Program-made: the position numbers and the translations under genes
Part shown: positions 1 through 6,490 of the stretch, in pieces
Numbering within the stretch: the stretch's first letter is position 1
How the letters are laid out: every line of letters starts with the position of its first letter
Notes under the pieces: model-generated
Databases searched by the model: none
Told to the model about the DNA's origin: nothing
Seen by the model: only the letters and a program-made list of their open reading frames with translations
Assembly (NCBI RefSeq): GCF_000146345.1
Contig: NZ_GL397071.1
Location: 885,868-926,642 of the forward strand
Direction of reading: 5' to 3'
Length of the DNA: 40,775 nucleotides
Origin: Peptoniphilus duerdenii ATCC BAA-1640
GTDB lineage: Bacteria > Bacillota > Clostridia > Tissierellales > Peptoniphilaceae

Positions 1-116
1 ACTCGTGGTAGCACAGGATTAAATCTGTAGTAGTCATTGAGTAAGGATTCTAAGAGATAGGTCGGAGGAATGTTCTGAATTTATTTTTAGAGAAAACTTA
101 TAAAAGATTTGTTTTT

Positions 117-230
117 GTAGCGGAAGCAACCTGCTTCCATTAACCTGATACTAAATTATTTTTCCTCAGCCGTCAGGCGTGTTATAACTAAACCTTAAAT
201 TTCTCTCCGTAGCGGAGCATTTTGCTTCCA
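117..230. repeat. Two copies of a GTAGCGG-N-GCTTCCA short repeat
   Basis: Positions 117-139 and 209-230 share the frame GTAGCGGA, a few variable bases, then TGCTTCCA. The first copy can fold as a hairpin (GGAAGCA against TGCTTCC), and the second keeps a shorter version (GGAGCA/TGCTTCC). The copies are about 92 bases apart. They look like parts of a small palindromic intergenic repeat rather than coding sequence. Confidence 0.5.
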
Positions 231-239
231 CAGCCGAAT

Positions 240-303
240 GATTTGACCTATATTTAACCTAGTCTAGAAAATTATTTCTTAAAAAGCTGCCAACTACAGT
301 CAC
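240..303 (-). repeat. Dispersed 64-base repeat, copy 1 (inverted relative to 2243-2304)
   Basis: The reverse complement of 240-303 begins GTGACTGTAGTTGG and ends TTAAATATAGGTCAAATC. The stretch 2243-2304 begins GTGACTGTAGTTGGGAG and ends GGTCAAATATAGGTCAGATC. The two align over almost the full length with a few substitutions and small indels. They sit on opposite sides of the trmH/DUF6873 unit in opposite orientation. Confidence 0.65.
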
Positions 304-349
304 TTTGAAAGTGAAACCATCCAAACATATTCCCACTAGGGTTATACCC

Positions 350-398
350 ATTCGACTACGGGTGTCGGAAAACCTCCACCCTTCGCTCAGGGTGACTG
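350..398 (+). repeat. TTCGACTAC...CTCAGGGTGACTG repeat, copy 1
   Basis: This unit begins TTCGACTAC and ends CGCTCAGGGTGACTG. A second copy with the same ends and a different middle lies at 2209-2249, and a shorter diverged one (CTCGACTGCC...CTCAGGATGAC) at 2395-2419. The conserved ends and variable centre are typical of short palindromic intergenic elements. Confidence 0.6.
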
Positions 399-467
399 CC
401 TTCCTGCGGAAATTTAAAAGATACAAATATTAAAAATAAAATTAAATACAAACATAAAACAACCTAA

Positions 468-496
468 GTGAAAACTCTGTTTTTTTCATGTATAAT
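468..496 (+). promoter_or_regulatory. Promoter of the trmH-like gene
   Basis: A perfect TATAAT lies at 491-496, with GTGAAA (four of six matches to TTGACA) at 468-473 and a 17-base spacer. Transcription would begin close to 502-504, exactly at the preferred start codon at 503. That would give a leaderless or almost leaderless message. The -10 overlaps the other possible ATG at 488, which argues against that start. Confidence 0.5.
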
Positions 497-502
497 AAAA
501 TT

Positions 503-1246
503 ATGGAAATTATAAAAAGTAGACAGAATAAAAAAGCAAAATATTATAGAAGTTTGCTTCAAAAAAAATATAGAATAAAAGAAAATTTATTTTTAGCTGA
601 AGGTGCTGTAGTCATTAGGGAGGCACTGGACTTCGTAGATCCAAAGTATGTGGCTATTGAAGATAAGAAAGATTTTGGCGAAATTATAAATCTACTAGAA
701 GAAAGAAAAATCCCTTACGACATCTATGACAGAGAAGTTTTCGAAACTCTTTCTGATACCAAGACTCCTCAAGGCATCATCGGATATTTTGAAGTAGAAA
801 ATAAAACTTTCGAGCCGAAACCTGGAAAGTATCTTTACCTTGATGGGGTGAAAGATCCCGGGAATATCGGCACTATCATAAGAACTTCAGAAGCCTTTGG
901 CATTGATGGAGTGCTTCTTTCCAGCGAATGTGCGGAGCTCTACTCACCAAAGGTGGTGCGTTCCACCATGGCATCCATATTTAGAACCAAGGTTTATTCA
1001 GATATAAACTTAATGGACATAAGAAATGGATTTAAAATTATCTGCGCCGACTTAAAGGGAAAAAATATAAGAGAAAAGACAGATTGGGATGACACTATCG
1101 TAGTCATCGGCAGTGAAGCTCAAGGAGTATCGAAAGAAATTTTAGAAATTTGCGACGAAGCTGTTCTGATTCCTATGGATAAAAATATTGACAGCCTAAA
1201 TGCAGCGGTGGCGGCATCGCTATTTATGTATGAGATGACAAAATGA
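503..1246 (+). CDS. SpoU/TrmH-family RNA 2'-O-ribose methyltransferase
   Basis: Transfers a methyl group from S-adenosylmethionine to the 2'-OH of a ribose in rRNA or tRNA; the exact target base cannot be read from sequence. An N-terminal substrate-binding domain (about residues 1-90) is followed by the knotted SPOUT methylase with its three motifs: a DGVKDPGNIGTIIRTSEAFG segment, an IGSEAQGVS segment and a C-terminal IPMDKNIDSLNAAVAASL segment. The Asn and Arg of motif 1 and the Glu of motif 2 are present. The length (247 residues from 503) suits an RlmB/TrmH-like enzyme. I prefer ATG 503 over ATG 488 because a TATAAT box covers the first codons of the longer form; neither has a Shine-Dalgarno site. 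The stop overlaps the next gene by four bases (ATGA), so the two are translationally coupled. Confidence 0.9.
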   Translation: MEIIKSRQNKKAKYYRSLLQKKYRIKENLFLAEGAVVIREALDFVDPKYVAIEDKKDFGEIINLLEERKIPYDIYDREVFETLSDTKTPQGIIGYFEVENKTFEPKPGKYLYLDGVKDPGNIGTIIRTSEAFGIDGVLLSSECAELYSPKVVRSTMASIFRTKVYSDINLMDIRNGFKIICADLKGKNIREKTDWDDTIVVIGSEAQGVSKEILEICDEAVLIPMDKNIDSLNAAVAASLFMYEMTK

Positions 1247-1920
1247 AGAGAATATTAGTTAATTATGAAATAAATCGAGAAATCGTGGAAAAATTGGAAA
1301 GTTTTAATTTAAATGTCATCTACACTACGCCCAACGAAAACCTACCAGAAGGGTTGAAGGGGCACCCTGATCTGTTGGTGCATCAACTTCCCGACGGAAC
1401 AATGGTAGTTGACAGGGATAATCTCGACTATTACAAAAAACTTTTCCACGATAGGAAGGTAATCCCATCGGCAAAGAAAATCGGATCCACATACAGTGAA
1501 TACGTTGGACTAAATTCGTTTTGCTTCGGCAAGTACTTCGTCCACAATTTGAGTCTGACAGACGATGTGCTCCTAGAATACTACAAGAGGCACAACTACA
1601 TTATGGTTGACGTGAAACAGGGATATAGCAAGTGTTCCACCTTTGTGGGATCTAATTTTTTAATCACTTCGGACATGGGAATATTTAAGAAATTAAGAGA
1701 CAAAGTTAGAATCTTCCTCATCGATCCAGGGCAAATCAAACTAAAAAATTATGAGTATGGATTTATCGGCGGAGCATCGGGCAAAGTATTCAACTACCAC
1801 TACTTGACTGGAAACTACAGCAACCATTCATCGAGGGAAACCATCGCAAGAGTGGCAAGACCGATAGTGTTGTCCAAAGGAGAGCTGGAAGATTTCGGAA
1901 CTCTAATGGAAATATATTGA
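1243..1920 (+). CDS. DUF6873 family protein (guanidine-modifying-enzyme-like fold)
   Basis: A 225-residue protein that I recognise as the DUF6873 family, described as sharing the pentein or guanidine-modifying-enzyme fold. No reaction has been established for the family as far as I know, so function is open. No membrane segment or signal peptide is visible. Features that may line the pocket are an LLVHQLPDGTMVV stretch near residue 45, a YSKCSTFVGSNFLITSD stretch near residue 125, and HYLTGNYSNHSS near the C-terminus, with a Cys and several His. It starts inside the stop codon of the methyltransferase (ATGA overlap) and is followed by an intrinsic terminator, so the two form a closed two-gene operon. 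Confidence 0.75.
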   Translation: MKRILVNYEINREIVEKLESFNLNVIYTTPNENLPEGLKGHPDLLVHQLPDGTMVVDRDNLDYYKKLFHDRKVIPSAKKIGSTYSEYVGLNSFCFGKYFVHNLSLTDDVLLEYYKRHNYIMVDVKQGYSKCSTFVGSNFLITSDMGIFKKLRDKVRIFLIDPGQIKLKNYEYGFIGGASGKVFNYHYLTGNYSNHSSRETIARVARPIVLSKGELEDFGTLMEIY

Positions 1921-1941
1921 TAAAAAATAAATATTTAAATT

Positions 1942-1967
1942 AACCTGTCGCGAGGCAGGTTTTTTTG
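1942..1967 (+). terminator. Intrinsic terminator after the DUF6873 gene
   Basis: AACCTG (1942-1947) pairs with CAGGTT (1956-1961) around an 8-base loop, and a run of T follows. It lies 22 bases after the stop codon. Confidence 0.8.
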
Positions 1968-2114
1968 CATGGAATTTTTGGAGATGATGATAAGTATTAT
2001 TACTAAAGTATGAATCTTTTGCAGTAGAATATAGAGTCTTTCGTAAAAAATTTGAAGGGAAAAGAAAAAATTGATTATATGAAAGATATTTATTATCACA
2101 GAAGTTTTACTAGA

Positions 2115-2174
2115 AAATAAAAAATTAACTCATGCTCTACGTAGAGCATCAAAATAATTAATTATTTTTTATTT
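2115..2174. repeat. Long hairpin with perfect 18-base palindromic core
   Basis: ATGCTCTACGTAGAGCAT at 2132-2149 is a perfect palindrome. Outer arms AAATAAAAAAT (2115-2125) and ATTTTTTATTT (2164-2174) can extend the stem after an internal loop. It could be a bidirectional terminator or the fossil of a small mobile element. The nearest gene end on either side is more than 190 bases away. Confidence 0.5.
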
Positions 2175-2208
2175 GCAATGTGTCTTGGTTAAATATAGCT
2201 TATGCCTG

Positions 2209-2304
2209 TTCGACTACAGAGTCTTCGGCTCTTCCGCTCAGGGTGACTGTAGTTGGGAGATTTTTAAAATAATTGCCTAGTTAGGTCAAATATAGGTCAG
2301 ATCC
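2209..2304 (+). repeat. Composite repeat: REP-like unit plus 64-base dispersed repeat, copy 2
   Basis: 2209-2249 repeats the TTCGACTAC...CGCTCAGGGTGACTG unit of 350-398. 2243-2304 is the inverted partner of 240-303. Here the two elements are fused at the shared GGTGACTG. At the other locus the 64-base element is in reverse orientation and separated from the REP-like unit by about 46 bases. Confidence 0.6.
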
Positions 2305-2394
2305 TTCGAAGCCTTAGCCGAAATCTTTGATTTCGTTGCAAGTCTTGTGCAAAGATTTCCAAAGAAGACAAATGAAATGAAGGCTGATTTGTAG

Positions 2395-2419
2395 AACTCG
2401 ACTGCCTCTCAGGATGACC
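2395..2419 (+). repeat. Diverged third REP-like unit
   Basis: Reads CTCGACTGCCTCTCAGGATGAC, a short form of the TTCGACTAC...CTCAGGGTGAC element at 350-398 and 2209-2249. Confidence 0.4.
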
Positions 2420-2520
2420 AGTTGTAATGGTTGTCGCTTTATAGATGTTAATATTTTGCAAATTCTTTTGTAGCATTCGATTGTGGAAGAAATTACTTCT
2501 AATACTGGGATAAATCAGAT

Positions 2521-2550
2521 TTTACACTTTTTTACACTTTTTTACGCTTC
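2521..2550 (+). repeat. 10-base tandem repeat, three units
   Basis: TTTACACTTT occurs at 2521-2530 and 2531-2540, followed by a diverged TTTACGCTTC at 2541-2550. No function is apparent. Confidence 0.6.
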
Positions 2551-2688
2551 GCTTAAAAATAATTTGTATCAAGGTTTATGGAAACTCGTCTCTTGTAACA
2601 AATTTTTTAAAAATTTTATCTATCTTCCGATAATTTTATGTAACAAAAATAGATTTTTTCATTATATTACTTTATTTTAAAATAAAAA

Positions 2689-2747
2689 TGATAATTGCTA
2701 TCAAAAAGCTTGACATCTATAATTTCGTATTTTATAATTGCAATTGT
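2689..2747 (+). promoter_or_regulatory. Promoter of the zinc-uptake operon with Fur/Zur-like operators
   Basis: TTGACA (2710-2715), 17 bases, TATAAT (2733-2738) is a full consensus promoter. Upstream, TGATAATTGCTATCA (2689-2703) is a 7-1-7 inverted repeat with five of seven arm matches, the layout used by Fur-family repressors. A second inverted repeat, ATAATTG/CAATTGT (2734-2747), overlaps the -10. A very strong promoter with a site on the -10 suits tight repression when metal is plentiful. Zur is inferred from the genes downstream; Fur, PerR and MntR-like sites can look similar. Confidence 0.6.
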
Positions 2748-2789
2748 TGATGATTCACATCCATAAAATTTTACATCAGGAGGATTTTA

Positions 2790-3452
2790 ATGAAAAATAA
2801 TTTTAAATTTTTAGCAGTTTTTTTACTTTGTCTAACTCTACTTGTTGGCTGTGGTAAAAAAGAAGGTAATGCAGCTGCTAATGAAAAAAATAATAAAACT
2901 AATGTAGAAAGTGATGCTAATAAGAACCAAGGTTCTGAAGAAGAATCTAAAGACAGCGTAACTATAGCTGATTGGGAAGGTACTTGGAATAGTATCGAAG
3001 GTTACCTAGATGCTGAAGAAGTACAAGGCGCTTATGAAGCTCTTGGAAAGAAAGATGGCAAGTCTGCTGAAGAAGCTAAGGCTGCTTACAAAGAAAAGAG
3101 ACATTCTGACTTCTTAGGTATCAAGATAGAAGGTAACAATGTTACTTTTCTTGACAATTTCGAAGATAAAGACGGAAAGGCTATTGAAACTTCTGAGTAC
3201 GAACTTATCAATGAGCACAAGGTTAAACACGGCAACTACGATCTAGAATGGTTTGTTTTCAAATCTAAGAACCCAGATTCAAAATACCCTATTCTACTTA
3301 TGATGCCTGTTCATGGCGAAGAAGAGCTTATCCACTTCCATATGAGATATGGTAGCGATGAAAATGAACTACTAGGTATGGATAATTGGTATCCTACTTA
3401 TGTAAAACCTAACTCAACAATGGAACAAATTGCTGGCGAAATAGCTGAATAA
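2790..3452 (+). CDS. ZinT-like zinc-binding lipoprotein
   Basis: An extracellular lipoprotein likely to capture zinc and hand it to the transporter next door. A signal peptide ends in the lipobox LLVGC (Cys21), followed by a charged linker to about residue 58. The ZinT domain starts at DWEGTWNSIEGYL (61-73) and contains the family's His cluster, His175 and then HFH at 182-184, which in E. coli ZinT ligate zinc. In streptococcal AdcA this domain is fused to the C-terminus of the binding protein; here it is a separate gene just upstream of the binding protein. A strong AGGAGG (2778-2783) precedes ATG 2790. It is the first gene of the operon and lies 11 bases from the next. Confidence 0.85.
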   Translation: MKNNFKFLAVFLLCLTLLVGCGKKEGNAAANEKNNKTNVESDANKNQGSEEESKDSVTIADWEGTWNSIEGYLDAEEVQGAYEALGKKDGKSAEEAKAAYKEKRHSDFLGIKIEGNNVTFLDNFEDKDGKAIETSEYELINEHKVKHGNYDLEWFVFKSKNPDSKYPILLMMPVHGEEELIHFHMRYGSDENELLGMDNWYPTYVKPNSTMEQIAGEIAE

Positions 3453-3463
3453 TAGGAGACAAC

Positions 3464-4750
3464 ATGAAAATAAAAAGAAAAGTTTTATCTTTAGTCTTTT
3501 TATTTGTCGTTTTATTAGTTGGATGTGAAAGAAAAGAGGTAGAACAAGGAGGGAAACCTATTGTTTATACCTCTTTTTATCCTATATACACAATGACAAA
3601 AAATATTGCTAAGGATGCTTTAGATGTTAGATATTTTATGCCCATTGACAAGGACCCGCACATGTGGGAGCCGACTCCAAAGGATTTAAGAGAGCTTAAG
3701 AAGGCGGATATTTTCTTTGTTAACGGTGCGAATATGGAGAAGTTCTTGCCTCAGGTTAAAAAGACTTTTCCTGATCTTAAGATTGTAACTCTTTCTGAAA
3801 ATATTGAACTTATTACTTACAAGGGTCAGGCTGCCATCGGCGACTTTGCCTACATGGCGGAGTTTAATTCCGATCCTAAGATGAAGTATGAGATTGAGTT
3901 CGGTCACACCCACGAAGATTTGATGAGGGTTGCTTTTTTAAAGAAAAATGGCATGAAAGAGGATGAGCTAATCAAGAAGGGCAAGAAGATTATGGAACAA
4001 AAGGGAGTGCTCGTTCGCCAAAAGGAAACTATTGATGTAGAAGAAGACAAGGTTTATTCCCTTGAGATGGGTCACGAAAGCGGCGCTATCTACTACAAGA
4101 TGCCAGAGGGTGGAGACTGGGTGTTCATAGCGGACAGGGTTTCTGAAAAGATTCTTCCTTACCAAATTTTGGATAACACTGGTGAAAAGATTGACCTCAA
4201 AGTTCATCTAAATGGATCGACTTCTTCTCTTGACAGGGTGACCTATGACCCTCACTCTTGGCTCAGTCTAAAAAATGCAAAATCATACTACAATACGATT
4301 TTCGAAGCTCTTGAAAAGAAGTATCCAGATCTTAAGAGAAAATTTTACAAGAATAAGGTAGATGCAATAGAAGATTTAACCAATTTAGAGGTTGAGTACA
4401 GGGATAAGTTCAAAGATTTAAAGAACAAAGAGTTTGTAGTTACTCACTATGCCTATGAATACTTGGCGAGGGAATTTGGTCTTATACAGTATCCTTTGCA
4501 AGGGCTTGTATCTACTGAAACGCCAAGTCTTAAGACCATTCGTAAGGCTATTATGTTCTGCAAGGCAAAACATATTAACACTATTTTCTACGAAGCTAAC
4601 AACGAAACCAAAGGTGCAGATACCTTGGCAAGTGAAATAGGAGGCAAGACCGACTATCTGACTTCGATGGAATATATTTTAGATGATAGTAAGGACTACG
4701 TTGATATAATGAGAGAGAATTTGGAAAAATTATATAATTCTCTGAAATGA
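3464..4750 (+). CDS. znuA: Zinc ABC transporter substrate-binding lipoprotein (ZnuA/AdcA-like) with large insert
   Basis: Periplasmic-binding-protein-like lipoprotein that delivers zinc to the ATPase/permease encoded next. Lipobox LLVGC with Cys21. The N-lobe carries the first His ligand in DPHMWEPTPKDL (His66), the second is in DPHSWLS (His264), the third in VVTHYAYEYLA (His328) and the acidic position in FYEANNETKGADTLA (Glu377). A usual ZnuA is about 300 residues and has a His-rich loop between the first and second ligands. Here the loop is replaced by about 130 residues (roughly 123-255) that include GHTHEDL (148-153) and are otherwise not His-rich. The family is clear. The metal (zinc over manganese) is inferred from the ZinT-like neighbour and the operator. 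AGGAGA precedes ATG 3464. Confidence 0.88.
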   Translation: MKIKRKVLSLVFLFVVLLVGCERKEVEQGGKPIVYTSFYPIYTMTKNIAKDALDVRYFMPIDKDPHMWEPTPKDLRELKKADIFFVNGANMEKFLPQVKKTFPDLKIVTLSENIELITYKGQAAIGDFAYMAEFNSDPKMKYEIEFGHTHEDLMRVAFLKKNGMKEDELIKKGKKIMEQKGVLVRQKETIDVEEDKVYSLEMGHESGAIYYKMPEGGDWVFIADRVSEKILPYQILDNTGEKIDLKVHLNGSTSSLDRVTYDPHSWLSLKNAKSYYNTIFEALEKKYPDLKRKFYKNKVDAIEDLTNLEVEYRDKFKDLKNKEFVVTHYAYEYLAREFGLIQYPLQGLVSTETPSLKTIRKAIMFCKAKHINTIFYEANNETKGADTLASEIGGKTDYLTSMEYILDDSKDYVDIMRENLEKLYNSLK

Positions 4751-4758
4751 GGTGGAAA

Positions 4759-5436
4759 TTGAATATTTTAGAAATAAATAATCTTTCTTTTTCCTATGGA
4801 ATGGCACATATTTTAAAGGATTTAAACTTTCAGCTTAAAGAAAAAGAAGTTGTGGTTATAACTGGGGAAAATGGCTCCGGTAAATCAACTTTTCTTAAGA
4901 TTTTGCTAAGGGAATTAAATGGCTATTCAGGAAGTATAAAACTATTTGGGGAAGATTTAAAAAATATAAAAGATTTTAAAGATGTGGGCTATGTACCACA
5001 GGTGGAAAGATCTAATGGAATCAGCTTTCCAGTTACAGTAAAGGAACTTGTGAGCTTAAACTTTTATAGAGAGTTTGGCTTTATAAAGAAACCTAGCAAG
5101 AAACTTATGGAGATGACTAGGGACAAACTAAAGGCTCTAGATATTTTGGAATACGAAAACACTCCTTTCAATGAACTTTCTGGCGGACTTAAACAGAGGG
5201 TTATGATTGCGAGATCTCTTGTGAAGGATCCGAAACTTCTAATTTTGGATGAACCTACATCTGGAGTGGACATGGAAAACAAAGTTCATTTTATGGAAAT
5301 GATTGGAAAATTAAATCAGGAAAAAGGTATAACTATTCTAATGGTTAGCCACGAATGTGAATTCATTAAAAATCACTTAAATTTAGATAGAATTTTAGAT
5401 ATGAGGGAGGGGGCACTTGTAGATGTTGGAATTTGA
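4759..5436 (+). CDS. znuC: Zinc ABC transporter ATP-binding protein
   Basis: Cytoplasmic ATPase that powers the metal importer. Walker A GENGSGKST, signature LSGGLKQR, Walker B LLILDEPTSG and a switch His in MVSHE are all intact. Two starts are possible. ATG 4747 overlaps the znuA stop but has no Shine-Dalgarno. TTG 4759 lies 3-4 bases after GAGGTGG (4749-4755) and gives the family-typical N-terminus MNILEINNLSFSYG, so I chose it (225 residues). Tight coupling to znuA on one side and a 14-base overlap with znuB on the other place it in the same operon. Confidence 0.92.
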   Translation: MNILEINNLSFSYGMAHILKDLNFQLKEKEVVVITGENGSGKSTFLKILLRELNGYSGSIKLFGEDLKNIKDFKDVGYVPQVERSNGISFPVTVKELVSLNFYREFGFIKKPSKKLMEMTRDKLKALDILEYENTPFNELSGGLKQRVMIARSLVKDPKLLILDEPTSGVDMENKVHFMEMIGKLNQEKGITILMVSHECEFIKNHLNLDRILDMREGALVDVGI

Positions 5437-6241
5437 TTTTATGAGAAGGGCGCTTTTAGCAGGACTAATGCTATCAATCATGATTCCTTTAATCGGAGTA
5501 GTCATGGTAAATAGAAAAACTTCCATGATTGGAGATGCTCTTTCCCATACCTCCTTGGCAGGGGTTGGTCTAGGACTTATCCTTGGACTAGATCCTGTAA
5601 TAGGAGCAGTATTTATCTGTATAGTTGCAGCATTTTTAATAGAAATAATAAGGAAGAAATTTCCTCAATATGGAGATATGGCTGTTGCGGTAATCATGAG
5701 TACCGGACTTGGATTTGCAGCGGTGCTATCTGACTTTGCACCAGGAGGTAATACTTTTGAATCATACCTGTTTGGAAGTATATCTGCAGTTACAGAACAA
5801 GATTTAATCTTCATAGGAATCGTATTTGTCCTTGTGCTATACCTTTCAATTAGGTACTATGGAGCCCTTTTGGACATTGCAATAAACGAAAACTTGGCTA
5901 GACTTGCAGGAGTAAATGTAAGATATATAAACTCAATCATCACATTACTAACTGCAATAACAATAGCACTTGCCTGCAAGATTGTAGGAGCACTTCTAGT
6001 TGCATCTCTAATCGTACTTCCTGTTGCAACCACACTAATGGTAAGCAGAAGTTACAAGACAACCGTACTACTTTCAGTTCTTTTGGGAGTAATCTACACC
6101 ATGGTGGGAATAATAATTTCTTATTACTACGATATTAGACCCGGCGGATCAATCGTTATAAATTCTGTTATAGGAATGATGGTAATGGGTATAATAAATT
6201 TGTCGAGAAGAAAATCTAGTGTAAGCTTGACAAAGAATTAA
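5423..6241 (+). CDS. znuB: Zinc ABC transporter permease
   Basis: Integral membrane subunit of the metal importer, ABC-3 family, with about eight hydrophobic helices over 272 residues. Typical family segments are MIPLIGVVMVNRKTSMIGDA near the N-terminus and GDALSHTSLAGVGLG. GAGGGAGGGGGC at 5403-5412, inside the end of znuC, serves as ribosome binding site. The 3' end contains the thrS promoter (TTGACA at 6227-6232). No terminator lies between this gene and the T-box leader, so zinc-operon transcripts may end at the T-box terminator. Confidence 0.92.
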   Translation: MLEFDFMRRALLAGLMLSIMIPLIGVVMVNRKTSMIGDALSHTSLAGVGLGLILGLDPVIGAVFICIVAAFLIEIIRKKFPQYGDMAVAVIMSTGLGFAAVLSDFAPGGNTFESYLFGSISAVTEQDLIFIGIVFVLVLYLSIRYYGALLDIAINENLARLAGVNVRYINSIITLLTAITIALACKIVGALLVASLIVLPVATTLMVSRSYKTTVLLSVLLGVIYTMVGIIISYYYDIRPGGSIVINSVIGMMVMGIINLSRRKSSVSLTKN

Positions 6242-6255
6242 ATTAGTGCTAGATT
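6227..6255 (+). promoter_or_regulatory. thrS promoter inside the end of znuB
   Basis: TTGACA (6227-6232), 17 bases, TAGATT (6250-6255) with an extended TGC just before it (6247-6249). Transcription from about 6262 would start right at the T-box leader. The -35 lies within znuB. Confidence 0.6.
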
Positions 6256-6261
6256 ATTTAT

Positions 6262-6471
6262 ATTGACGGATGGGAAGAGTAACTTCTATTAGAATCTTAC
6301 AGAGAGGAGCTAAAACCAGCTGAGAATGCTCCACATTCCTAGAGGCGAAGACTACCCCGGAGTTCTGTAGTAATATGCAGCGTAAGAAATGCGTTAAATT
6401 CACTAAGGCCTACACAGGCGAACCAAGGTGGAACCACGATCATACGTCCTTTCGATGTATGATCTTTTTTT
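6262..6471 (+). promoter_or_regulatory. T-box riboswitch controlling thrS
   Basis: Leader RNA that senses uncharged tRNA-Thr. The conserved T-box sequence AAGGTGGAACCACG is at 6425-6438. Stem I shows AGAGTAA (6276-6282), AGAGAGGAGC (6301-6310) and its closing GCTCC. The specifier is most likely ACT at 6351-6353 in a GAAG-ACT-ACC-CCGGAG context; the adjacent ACC also reads threonine, so the amino acid does not depend on that choice. The UGGA of the T-box would pair with a discriminator U. The terminator is GATCATAC (6438-6445) with GTATGATC (6457-6464) and a T run, overlapping the antiterminator bases as expected. Confidence 0.9.
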
Positions 6472-6490
6472 TATATTTAAGGAGGAAATG

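Larger units (their letters stand above)
1..467. other. Intergenic region with short dispersed repeats
   Basis: No convincing gene lies in this stretch. Frame 1 reads nine codons before a TAG at 28-30, which could be the tail of a gene cut by the window edge, but ten codons cannot support a call. The rest is built from short repeats: two GTAGCGG...GCTTCCA units (117-139 and 209-230), a 64-base element at 240-303 that recurs inverted at 2243-2304, and a TTCGACTAC...CTCAGGGTGACTG unit at 350-398 that recurs at 2209-2249. Confidence 0.6.
1968..2688. other. 720-base intergenic region rich in repeats, no supported gene
   Basis: It holds an 18-base perfect palindrome with AT-rich outer arms (2115-2174), two REP-like units (2209-2249 and 2395-2419), the second copy of the 64-base dispersed repeat (2243-2304) and a 10-base tandem repeat (2521-2550). 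A 65-codon open frame at 2483-2680 has no ribosome binding site, is low complexity and contains the tandem repeat, so I do not count it as a gene. Confidence 0.7.

Noticed and set aside
1-30. Possible C-terminus of a gene truncated by the window edge
   Set aside because: Only nine codons before a stop in one frame; nothing supports coding.
2521-2550. CRISPR-like direct repeats
   Set aside because: Adjacent 10-base units with no spacers; simple tandem repeat.
2483-2680. 65-codon open frame upstream of the zinc operon
   Set aside because: No ribosome binding site, low-complexity sequence, includes a 10-base tandem repeat, and lies in an AT-rich region where such frames are common.
6428-6490. 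N-terminal extension of ThrS by 21 residues
   Set aside because: These codons overlap the T-box antiterminator/terminator, and a strong AGGAGG lies just before ATG 6491, where the family's normal N-terminus begins.
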